NCBI GenBank assembly: GCA_002413385.1
Contig: DHWW01000179.1
Coordinates: 1 to 5,892 of the forward strand
Direction: 5' to 3'
Length of the DNA stretch: 5,892 nt
From: Granulicella sp. UBA5172
Lineage (GTDB): Bacteria; Acidobacteriota; Terriglobia; Terriglobales; Acidobacteriaceae
This document shows, in pieces, positions 1 to 5,821 of this stretch. The stretch's first letter is position 1. Every line of letters starts with the position of its first letter. The notes under the pieces were generated by a model that searched no databases, was not told the DNA's origin, and saw only the letters and a program-made list of their open reading frames with translations. The position numbers and the translations under genes are program-made.

Positions 1-1014
1 GCAACTGAAGACGAACAGCCAGTCGACCTTCTCCAGCCCGCGCAGTTTTACCTGACGCAGCAGGCCGGTCTGCTTCAGCCATCCGAAGCCCTTTTCGACC
101 AGCCATCTGCGGCTCAGGCTGATGGCATAGCCGGGTTGCCGCGTCGTCCTGCGATCCAGATTGCTGCGTCGTCCCTTGTCGTTCTTTGTAACGTGAGGCG
201 TTACATTCAACTCACGCGCCGCAGCTACAAAATCCTTGGTATCGTATGCCTTGTCCGCGCCCACCGTGATGCGTCGCGAGCGATCTTTCTGGCGCTCGTG
301 CAGCATCAGCAACGCGGCGTCGCGTTCGGCGAATCCATCGGCTGTAGTGACCATCGCGGCGGCGATCAGGCCGTTGCGGTTTTCCACCAACGCGTGGCCC
401 AGGTAACTCAGCTTCGACTCCTTGCCGTAGCTCTTCTTGTACAACCGAGCATCGGCATCAGTGGTCGATTCATGCGTCTTGTTCGAGCGCTTCTGGCCGC
501 GAAAGTCCGTGCCATCGCCGTCATCGGAGCCGTCTTTTGCGCGAAAGCTCTTCTGCGAAGCCCACGCCTGAATCAGCGTGCCGTCCACGGTGAAGTGCTC
601 GTCAGACATAAACTTCTTCGCCCGCACGTTCACTTCCGCGAAGAAGCGCTGCGCGACATCGCTCGTCAGCAGGCGGTCGCGGTTCTTGGAAAACACCGCG
701 TGATTCCACATCGAATCGTCCATGCCCAGGCCAACGAACCAACGAAACAGCAGGTTATAGTCGATCTGCTCGACCAGCAGCCGCTCCGAGCGCACGGAAT
801 AAAATACCTGCAACAACAAGGCCCGCAGAATGTACTCCGGCGCAATCGAAGGACGGCCAGAGTCCGCATACAGCGCATCGAACTCCGCGCTCAGCGAACC
901 CAACACCGCGTCCGTCAGCTTGCGAACCGCACGCAACGGATGGTCCACCGGAACCCGCTGCTCCAACGAAACATAGCTGAACATCCCATCCTGTACCCGC
1001 TCATCTCCACGCAT
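1..1014 (-). CDS. IS5-family DDE transposase, C-terminus cut by window edge
   Basis: The product cuts and joins the ends of its own insertion sequence. Reading from ATG at 1014, the frame is open for 338 codons and leaves the window without a stop, so the C-terminal end is missing. The N-terminal part (residues about 20-110, with VDHPLRAVRK near 23 and WFVGLGMDD near 92) is the DUF772-type domain of IS5 transposases. The catalytic domain follows: first Asp in FTVDG (D144), second Asp in VGADKAYD (D254), and Glu in WLVEKGFGWLK (E307), with the E-(6)-K spacing kept at K314. All three acidic residues are intact, so the visible part looks functional. No strong ribosome site precedes the ATG. The antisense strand also has a long open frame, which is a shadow. 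The gene borders the defence-type operon and points to mobility of the region. Confidence 0.95.
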   Translation of the reverse strand, partial: MRGDERVQDGMFSYVSLEQRVPVDHPLRAVRKLTDAVLGSLSAEFDALYADSGRPSIAPEYILRALLLQVFYSVRSERLLVEQIDYNLLFRWFVGLGMDDSMWNHAVFSKNRDRLLTSDVAQRFFAEVNVRAKKFMSDEHFTVDGTLIQAWASQKSFRAKDGSDDGDGTDFRGQKRSNKTHESTTDADARLYKKSYGKESKLSYLGHALVENRNGLIAAAMVTTADGFAERDAALLMLHERQKDRSRRITVGADKAYDTKDFVAAARELNVTPHVTKNDKGRRSNLDRRTTRQPGYAISLSRRWLVEKGFGWLKQTGLLRQVKLRGLEKVDWLFVFSC

Positions 1015-1060
1015 GGATGTTAGACGAATCAGCCTGCACCTCAGTTGCGGAAACCCCCGC

Positions 1061-1077
1061 CTTTTTCAACAAGTTCC
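1061..1077. repeat. Probable terminal inverted repeat of the IS5-like element (tnp-proximal end)
   Basis: Read on the minus strand this is GGAACTTGTTGAAAAAG, about 47 bases upstream of the transposase ATG. Its position and its G-start with an A-rich tail fit the terminal repeat of an IS5-group element. The adjacent TAG at 1078-1080 could be one copy of a TNA-type target duplication. The other end of the element is outside the window, so neither the repeat nor the duplication can be matched here, and the exact boundary may lie a few bases further right. Confidence 0.5.
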
Positions 1078-1106
1078 TAGAGGCTCAGAAATCTCAACCA
1101 CATTTT

Positions 1107-1123
1107 TTTCGCATCTAGCGAAA
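1107..1123. repeat. Short hairpin-forming inverted repeat
   Basis: A 6-bp stem (TTTCGC / GCGAAA) encloses a 5-base loop, just outside the IS end and downstream of the 194-residue gene. On the minus strand it is followed by a run of A rather than T, so it does not have the form of an intrinsic terminator for the minus-strand genes. Its role is unknown. The rest of the gap between the IS end and 1242 shows nothing I can interpret. Confidence 0.25.
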
Positions 1124-1242
1124 TCATGGCCGTCGCACCACGCTAACAGCCGTCGATCGAAAGGTTCTGCCCGAAGGGCTTGAATCTGATAGAAAGGCTT
1201 GATGAGCCAGCGTTTGTGTCGCGTGAGTATAAGAACCCGATA

Positions 1243-1827
1243 CTAGAACAGCGAGACCATCGAACCTAGGGTATCCCGGTCCCGGCATTCCCATTGCCAG
1301 GAAATCGCGAATTGCTTGTAGAGGATTCCGACGGAGGTCGGATCGATCGCTGAAGCGGTCACGCGAGTCACGTAGGTGGTGTTCTGTGCCTTCGCTTCCA
1401 GTGGGCAGTCACGTACTACTTCCGAAAACCGCCTCAGAAACGAGCGCCACCAATCGTCGTTGGCAACAGCCGCGGCAGATATCCCGATGGCTCCGCAAGC
1501 GTCGATGAACTGTCCGCAAAATCGGCTGTGCTCGCAAAACTCAACCAACTCTGGAATCCCAGCTTGACTGACGCCTACAGGTTCACGTCGGTAGGCCGAT
1601 TCGTAACGATCAAATAACGCAGTGATTGCCTGCGCTGAAGCGAAAGTCAACTTTGGATGAACCGCCCAGTCGCAACAGAGCTTCAGTGCACGATAGCGCT
1701 CGTTGTCGAGCAATCCCTTCTTCTCAAGCAACTTTCGCAGTTCGACCAGGATGTAAACGACCTGTCGTTCAGAATGGATCTCTTGATCGAGTTCCTGAGT
1801 GAGTTTGTATGCTATGTCTCGTTCCAT
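1243..1827 (-). CDS. Conserved-looking hypothetical protein, 194 aa
   Basis: I cannot assign a function. The protein starts at ATG 1827 and ends at TAG. Its N-terminal third is charged and probably helical, leading into a Leu-rich stretch (VELRKLLEKKGLL, about 28-40) and then LKLCCDWAVHPKLT (48-61). That segment resembles one I associate with uncharacterised small proteins carrying a 'LVELRK...CDW.VH.KL' pattern. The C-terminal third has paired tryptophans (WW 126-127) and ends in a Trp-rich segment near 177-180. No signal peptide, membrane segment or nuclease motif is visible. It lies 97 bases beyond the ATPase stop on the same strand, so it may be read from the same transcript, but it lacks the tight coupling of the three upstream genes. 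Only a weak AGG sits upstream of the start. It could be an accessory factor of the system or an unrelated cargo gene. Confidence 0.7.
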   Translation of the reverse strand: MERDIAYKLTQELDQEIHSERQVVYILVELRKLLEKKGLLDNERYRALKLCCDWAVHPKLTFASAQAITALFDRYESAYRREPVGVSQAGIPELVEFCEHSRFCGQFIDACGAIGISAAAVANDDWWRSFLRRFSEVVRDCPLEAKAQNTTYVTRVTASAIDPTSVGILYKQFAISWQWECRDRDTLGSMVSLF

Positions 1828-1924
1828 GTGAGCAGCCTAGGTCCTACGTAAGAGCACCTCGCCAGAATCCGCGAGTGCGACTATCGTGATTTCGCGGGCC
1901 GGTACAATGGCTCAAAGTTCCAGC

Positions 1925-3859
1925 CTATGAGTACCAAGTCTCAGGAATTAATCTTTCATCCCCGCGCCATCGTGCGGTGACCGACTCCGCGAACCAGTCT
2001 GTTTTCAAATCCGCATGATCCATCACAATCACTTGGAGTTCCGGAGCGATGTCGTTCGCCACACCGTAGATCAGTTGAAAGAGTTCCGTGACAGCCGTTT
2101 GATCCTCATTCGCCAAAGCATCAATCGAACCGTCCACGTCCTCTTCGGGAGGGTAGTGCGCTTGCGAAGGCTGGTCCAGGAAGAGAAAGCCCGGCACTGG
2201 CCGCTCTTTTTGACGAAACCATTTGTGAAGGGCCAGGTGAGCGAGCACGTGATAACCTACCCAATTCTCCCCACTCCCCATCCGGAAAAGTGGTACTGGA
2301 CCACTGAGGGTGTCTGCGATCACCGTAAGATTTCGAATATCTAGTCGAAGTTGGCTCCCTCGGTGTTCCAAATCAAGCCGCGCGGAATAGTCCGTCATGT
2401 AACGTCCGACGAAATTCAGAAAGGTATCTAATCGTTCGCGGGCAGTTTCAGGATCAAGTTCCTGTTCCAACACCGATACGCGGCTACGGGCCAAATCAAG
2501 CTGTGCTCGCAGTGAATTGCTCGTTTCCGACGTACTGACTGACTCCACATATTGCGTAATCTTTCCGACCGTACGTGCCTGAAGGACATAAGCATCCTGT
2601 TGCGTCTTGAGGAGTTCGTTCTCCCTAACTCTTGCAGCGATCCGATGCTGATTCTCCTGGAGGCGCTGTTGAATCAAACCAGCTTCCGTTTCGAGAGACG
2701 CCAGGCGCTGTAGTAGGCGCGGGTTCTCCGCCTCCACAGTTTCTAGCTGGAGACTCAAGGTCCTCAACGCGTCGTTGATCTGATTCACCGTTGGCACTGG
2801 CTCCGCGAGATGACTCTTGCATACGGGACATTCGGTATGATCGCCGTCCGCCTGTATCAACCCAACCGAACTCAGACGTGCGCGTTGCTCTTTTGCCTCT
2901 CGCTCATAACCGTTCGATTCTGTCGTGAAGTTACGCGTCGAGCGAATTTCCGCGTTGACCTGTTCTAGCTCATTTCTCAAACCTTGACGCTCGGCTCGCA
3001 ACGAAGCAAGAATTTCATTTTCATCAGCGATGACCATCTCATCCCGAAGTACGGACTCGGCCGCGGCGCGCTTGAGGATTTCCAGCGTAGCTTCATAGGT
3101 CGTTGACGTAACCCTGTCGTCAATCAGCCCAATCCCTTTCGCTTCATCCATTAAAGCGCGAGCTCGGGGGAAGCTGTTTGTATCCACAACTTCTACGTCA
3201 CGTATCTGGCGTTCCAATATTCGCAAGTCTCGCCGCGCTTGGTCGAGATGTGCTTGCTTCAGGAGATGATCTTCGTCATAGGCTCCGAGAAAATAAGGAA
3301 GAGTGTCCCTGATCGCTGTGCTCATGAAGTCTTCGCCCTGTCGATGGAAAAGACGCTGCTTGCTGTCGATATCGTTTTGGTCCTGGATGCAGAACAACAG
3401 AGCGTGACGGAACGTTGCTTCGAGAGGGGGGCGCGTGAAGCCGCTGGGCCGATGCTCATTCTCACTGATGCCGATCGCTGCGCCCAAGAATTTCTCTAGA
3501 GCGTTCACAGTCGTGTTCTTGACCAGATTGCTTAGGGCAGGAATCGGAATCGACGATCCCCGTTCAAGATATACGTCGCTGTGTGTGCGTTCACCGCTCC
3601 CTGGATTGCGGCGCGCGACGAAAATCTGCCCATCCCCCATCTGAAAGAGAATGGCGTACCACGCAACGTGCTCTCGGATTCGCCCGTCTGCAACGAGGCA
3701 TTCGCTACGACCTGTGCAGTAGTCGACGATATCAACGATAGCGGATTTCCCGGTCTTGGATGCGCCTGTGATGATATTGAGGCGTCCCAAACGAAAGTCG
3801 AGTTCGCGGACTTCGCCCTGTTTGCTATAGAGAACAATCTTGGCAATCTGGAGACTCAC
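1925..3859 (-). CDS. DUF3732-type ABC/Rad50-like ATPase of an ABC three-component system
   Basis: This is the predicted ATPase and sensor of the ABC-3C system, 644 residues from GTG at 3859. The N-terminal half-ATPase begins with the family pattern QIAKIVLYS...VRELDF and has Walker A GASKTGKS at 32-39. A long charged coiled coil follows (about 200-490), carrying CPVCKSHL at 344-351, a CxxC like the Rad50 zinc hook. The C-terminal half holds the ABC signature-like MGSGENWVGYH (about 526-536), Walker B FLFLDQPSQ with D562, and an H-loop-like VMDHAD (about 612-617). All ATPase motifs are present, and the order is that of SMC/Rad50/RecF-type ABC proteins rather than transporters; no membrane segment is seen. 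A longer frame to 3946 exists, but that part overlaps the upstream gene and does not look family-like. The GTG overlaps the upstream TGA as GTGA, and its own ribosome site is weak, which suggests coupled translation. Confidence 0.95.
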   Translation of the reverse strand: MSLQIAKIVLYSKQGEVRELDFRLGRLNIITGASKTGKSAIVDIVDYCTGRSECLVADGRIREHVAWYAILFQMGDGQIFVARRNPGSGERTHSDVYLERGSSIPIPALSNLVKNTTVNALEKFLGAAIGISENEHRPSGFTRPPLEATFRHALLFCIQDQNDIDSKQRLFHRQGEDFMSTAIRDTLPYFLGAYDEDHLLKQAHLDQARRDLRILERQIRDVEVVDTNSFPRARALMDEAKGIGLIDDRVTSTTYEATLEILKRAAAESVLRDEMVIADENEILASLRAERQGLRNELEQVNAEIRSTRNFTTESNGYEREAKEQRARLSSVGLIQADGDHTECPVCKSHLAEPVPTVNQINDALRTLSLQLETVEAENPRLLQRLASLETEAGLIQQRLQENQHRIAARVRENELLKTQQDAYVLQARTVGKITQYVESVSTSETSNSLRAQLDLARSRVSVLEQELDPETARERLDTFLNFVGRYMTDYSARLDLEHRGSQLRLDIRNLTVIADTLSGPVPLFRMGSGENWVGYHVLAHLALHKWFRQKERPVPGFLFLDQPSQAHYPPEEDVDGSIDALANEDQTAVTELFQLIYGVANDIAPELQVIVMDHADLKTDWFAESVTARWRGDERLIPETWYS

Positions 3860-4356
3860 GGTGCTATGCCCCAAGCGGAAAAGATGTTTACTGCGGGACC
3901 CGATGTTGCAAACCAACGACCTAAGAACCCGGACCGTTCCACGCACTCGGTCGCCTCGTCGGTGAAAAGGGGTGTTCTTTTTGCAGTCACAGACTTCCGG
4001 AGGTCGCCGACTGTGATGCTTCCGTCAGCGCTCACCTGAAGCACCTGCGTCTGAAGTCCGAACAGAACTGACTCTCGCGTCATTTTCTCGAGTTGTTGAA
4101 CTCGGTCAGCAAAACCGACAAGATTCTCACGATGATCCTGAACCCATGGCAGGAGCGCTGTAATTGTTGATTTTGGTAAGGCTCTGCGCGTGTTCTCATG
4201 GAGGACGATCGGGAGAATCAAAAACACAGCCGCGAACGGCAACGCACGGTTCGCTTTATCGTTATAGTCCTCTACCGCTTCCGCAATCAGAGTCGCACCA
4301 AATGCAGGATTGAAAAGGTACGCAACCTCAATGACGCGATCATCCCAGGCTCTCAC
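3856..4356 (-). CDS. ABC-3C system middle component
   Basis: This is the small adaptor that in ABC-3C systems sits between the effector and the ATPase genes; it is thought to link the two proteins physically. It has 166 residues from GTG at 4356. Family-like features are W-DDR-IE at 4-10, YLFNPAFGATLI at 13-24, and the hydrophobic block LPFAAVFLILPIVLHENTRRALP at about 39-61, followed by a helical segment ending TRESVLFGLQ. The hydrophobic block is amphipathic and ends in charged residues, so it is more likely a buried helix than a membrane span. The start is chosen because GGAGGAG lies 5 bases upstream and GTG overlaps the preceding TGA as GTGA. The frame stays open upstream to 4602, but that extension would overlap the effector gene. 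I believe this is the MC3-type family usually paired with DUF3732, but the subfamily number is from memory. Confidence 0.92.
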   Translation of the reverse strand: MRAWDDRVIEVAYLFNPAFGATLIAEAVEDYNDKANRALPFAAVFLILPIVLHENTRRALPKSTITALLPWVQDHRENLVGFADRVQQLEKMTRESVLFGLQTQVLQVSADGSITVGDLRKSVTAKRTPLFTDEATECVERSGFLGRWFATSGPAVNIFSAWGIAP

Positions 4357-4964
4357 TGTTTCTCCTCCGTTGGTTCGCTTGCCACGGCCGCTTCCTTGTA
4401 ATCGGGATGCCACCCAATTGTGTTGCGGTTGGCGAGGATGTGAAAGCTCCCATGCGTCAGGAAACGTTCCTTCACGGTGCGCAAAGGGAAGTCCGCTTCC
4501 TGTTCTGCCCACTTGAAAATCTTCTGCCCACCGGTCACCTTCTCCTTCGCGGAGCATGGAGTTGGCAGGCCATCTACGATGGTAGAAAACCTCGGCTCCC
4601 ATGCTTCCTTGAGATCTTGCTCATATTGGTCGAGTTCTTCGGTTGGCAGCAACTCTTGGCGGAGCCAGCGTGATCTTTGTTCCGACGCCCTGTAATAGTC
4701 GCGGATGGCATATTCAATGCGCTGACCACCAATTTCAATCTTTCGTAGCTGCTGAACGAACGGCCGTGCGTCTAAGTTTGCGATTACATCGGGTGACGGG
4801 ATCGTCGACTTGAAGTCCACGGGCAGAGACTCGCGCTTGAACTCTTCCCTCAACTCATCGATTCGCTGGTCGATGGCAAGTACCGGGATAGAAGTTTTAT
4901 TGACCATCGCGCCGATGACTGGTGCCGAACCACCAGCCCTCCAGCCGTTCGACAAAATTGCCAA
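4353..4964 (-). CDS. C-terminal ABC-3C domain of the effector, in a shifted frame
   Basis: This frame carries the C-terminal domain that joins the effector to the rest of an ABC-3C system. From about VIGAM (position 4919 downward) it reads like a continuation of the nuclease protein: PVLAIDQRIDELREEFKRES, FVQQLRKIEIGG, then IRDYYRASEQRSRWLRQELL, a helical segment I recognise from ABC-3C C-terminal domains, and near the end FLTHGSFHILANRN-IGWHPDY. It ends at TGA 4355-4353, overlapping the middle-component GTG. The first 15 residues from the TTG at 4964 (MAILSNGWRAGGSAP) are the out-of-frame reading of the conserved ERLEGWWFG of the upstream frame, so they are unlikely to be native. If it is translated separately, candidate starts are TTG 4964 (AAGGAA 5-10 bases upstream) or ATG 4907, which has no ribosome site. 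Joining it to the upstream frame needs a +1 shift between 4914 and 4935. Confidence 0.85.
   Translation of the reverse strand: MAILSNGWRAGGSAPVIGAMVNKTSIPVLAIDQRIDELREEFKRESLPVDFKSTIPSPDVIANLDARPFVQQLRKIEIGGQRIEYAIRDYYRASEQRSRWLRQELLPTEELDQYEQDLKEAWEPRFSTIVDGLPTPCSAKEKVTGGQKIFKWAEQEADFPLRTVKERFLTHGSFHILANRNTIGWHPDYKEAAVASEPTEEKQ
4362..4368 (-). promoter_or_regulatory. Strong Shine-Dalgarno for the middle component
   Basis: GGAGGAG ends 5 bases before the GTG at 4356 and lies inside the last codons of the effector's C-terminal frame. It decides the start of the middle component against the longer frame and supports translation coupled to the end of the effector. Confidence 0.8.
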
Positions 4965-5556
4965 TCTGTTCCTTTGGCGCAGCGTGGTACAGCACCTGCT
5001 CTATCTCGTCGATTACATCGATGATGTTCGGTGCTTTGTCCAACACCGATATGGCACGCAACATCGCCAGCCGCGACTCCTGCGACAACGCAACATATGA
5101 AGCATAAGCCGTCTTATTCGTCTCTGATTCTGAGGTCTGTGCAATTTTCAACAGAATCGCATCGGCTTTCGCCTCATCGCGCTCACCCTCTACCGGCCGA
5201 AGGTAAAACGCCGCCGAGCCTGGCGAGGCCGTTCCTGTTGTCATCAAGAAGAACTTTGTTCGGAATGGGACCTCGACATCCGCTTTTACGAGCTTGCTCC
5301 ATATCAGCAACGTCTTCCAAAGGTCACTGCTGGCGTCAGTCAGATTGCCGCTCTTGCCTATGTGATGTTTCGTCTGGATGAGCTCAGCAGGAGTTCCGTT
5401 TTGATCAAAGGCAACATCATCGAATCTCTCGACGGAGATGCTGAGGTTCGAGTTGATTTGGATTGCTTGTAACCCCGACAAAAGAGCAATTCTGCACTGG
5501 TACAAGTAGCCAGCGGCCGACGCGCTCGCTTCGTGACCCTTTTTCTTTCCCGCCAT
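4897..5556 (-). CDS. ABC-3C effector, N-terminal predicted PD-(D/E)xK (Cap4-like) nuclease domain
   Basis: This is the predicted toxic or effector part of the system: a nuclease of the restriction-endonuclease fold related to Cap4/DUF4297-type domains. It has 219 residues from ATG 5556, with AGAGGAG 7 bases upstream. After a Lys-rich start, the helix AAGYLYQCRIALLSGL (14-29) leads to the candidate active site: E43/D46/D47 in SVERFDDVAF and ELIQTKHH at 58-65, where Q61-T-K63 would be the (D/E/Q)xK element. LTDASSDLWKTLLIWSKL (72-89) and FFLMTTGTA (102-110) complete the core pattern. The C-terminal third is helical and reaches FVERLEGWWF (201-210), where homologues are expected to continue. Here the frame ends after nine further residues at TAA. 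One extra base between 4914 and 4935 would restore a protein of about 400 residues with the next frame. It is the first gene of the operon. The nuclease call is by pattern, not by structure. Confidence 0.9.
   Translation of the reverse strand: MAGKKKGHEASASAAGYLYQCRIALLSGLQAIQINSNLSISVERFDDVAFDQNGTPAELIQTKHHIGKSGNLTDASSDLWKTLLIWSKLVKADVEVPFRTKFFLMTTGTASPGSAAFYLRPVEGERDEAKADAILLKIAQTSESETNKTAYASYVALSQESRLAMLRAISVLDKAPNIIDVIDEIEQVLYHAAPKEQIGNFVERLEGWWFGTSHRRDGQ
4914..4935 (-). other. Frameshift site within the effector gene
   Basis: On the minus strand this runs TGGTGGTTCGGCACCAGTCATC. The first frame gives WWFGTSH and then soon stops; skipping one base gives WWFGTVIGAM and enters the downstream frame. 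A net +1 shift anywhere in this stretch joins the conserved halves. No classical slippery heptamer or CTT-TGA-type recoding signal is seen. The stop of the first frame overlaps an ATG of the second as ATGGTCAATAA, so two-protein translation cannot be excluded. Confidence 0.7.
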
Positions 5557-5563
5557 GACCCTG

Positions 5564-5570
5564 CTCCTCT
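5564..5570 (-). promoter_or_regulatory. Shine-Dalgarno for the effector nuclease
   Basis: AGAGGAG lies 7 bases upstream of ATG 5556 and fixes the start of the first operon gene. No other start with a comparable site is nearby. Confidence 0.75.
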
Positions 5571-5604
5571 AGGCGTTCCTAAACTACATTTCTGTGAAGC
5601 GACA

Positions 5605-5635
5605 ATCATAATCCCTACCCTCAGCACAGTGCCAA
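5605..5635 (-). promoter_or_regulatory. Possible sigma-70-like promoter for the ABC-3C operon
   Basis: On the minus strand a TTGGCA (5635-5630) resembles a -35 box and a TATGAT (5610-5605) resembles a -10 box. The spacer is 19 bases, somewhat long. It would start transcription near 5597, about 40 bases before the effector ATG. It is the only plausible promoter I see upstream of the tightly packed genes. No operator palindrome or regulator gene is evident next to it. Confidence 0.35.
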
Positions 5636-5636
5636 A

Positions 5637-5760
5637 CTAAGTGAATTGAAGGCACGGTCCGCCCGACCTTCGAGAGAAGAGGTTCACTCCCCCTGCCTTC
5701 ATCCGCTGCGCGTCTTTCGCGACCCACCGATCCGGATGGCAATGGCGGGGGAAGATCTCA
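5637..5760. repeat. Repeat-like intergenic stretch (part of a 336-base region without a confirmed gene)
   Basis: The region 5557-5892 has no confirmed gene. Within it, this stretch has a minus-strand reading that includes HCHPDRWVAKDAQRM and SRRSGGP. I associate such pseudo-peptides with dispersed intergenic repeats in Acidobacteriota. A perfect 8-base palindrome ATCCGGAT (5730-5737) and a small GGTC-5-GACC hairpin (5656-5668) lie inside it. The corresponding 60-residue frame lacks a convincing ribosome site and is not called as a gene. Repeat status is a guess, because no second copy lies in the window. Confidence 0.3.
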
Positions 5761-5821
5761 GACGTTACTACCCGTGTAAGGCGACAACCCGGATTGACGC
5801 ATAACGTTGCGGTTAGCATTT

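Noticed and set aside
136..1023. Long plus-strand open frame of 295 codons.
   Set aside because: It is the antisense shadow of the IS5-type transposase, which has DUF772 and DDE motifs on the minus strand; the plus-strand product is Arg/Gln/Val-rich with no recognisable domain.
1169..1179. GCCC-GAA-GGGC mini-hairpin downstream of the 194-residue gene, considered as a terminator.
   Set aside because: It has only a 4-bp stem with no U-tract on either strand.
1869..1897. Inverted repeat CCGCGA...TCGCGG in the gap between the ATPase and the 194-residue gene, considered as a terminator or attenuator.
   Set aside because: The 6-bp stem has a 17-base loop and no following T-run on the minus strand, so it is too weak to call.
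3860..3946. N-terminal extension of the ATPase to a start at 3946.
   Set aside because: The extra 29 residues overlap the middle component out of frame, and the family pattern begins right after GTG 3859.
3581..4039. Plus-strand 152-codon open frame across the ATPase/middle-component junction.
   Set aside because: It is antisense to two well-supported genes and shows no domain or ribosome site.
4357..4602. N-terminal extension of the middle component to a start at 4602.
   Set aside because: It overlaps the effector's C-terminal frame by about 250 bases, does not look like the family, and a far better GTG with GGAGGAG exists at 4356.
5637..5819. Minus-strand 60-codon frame upstream of the operon.
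   Set aside because: It has no convincing ribosome site and low-complexity repeat-like peptide composition; treated as a possible intergenic repeat instead.
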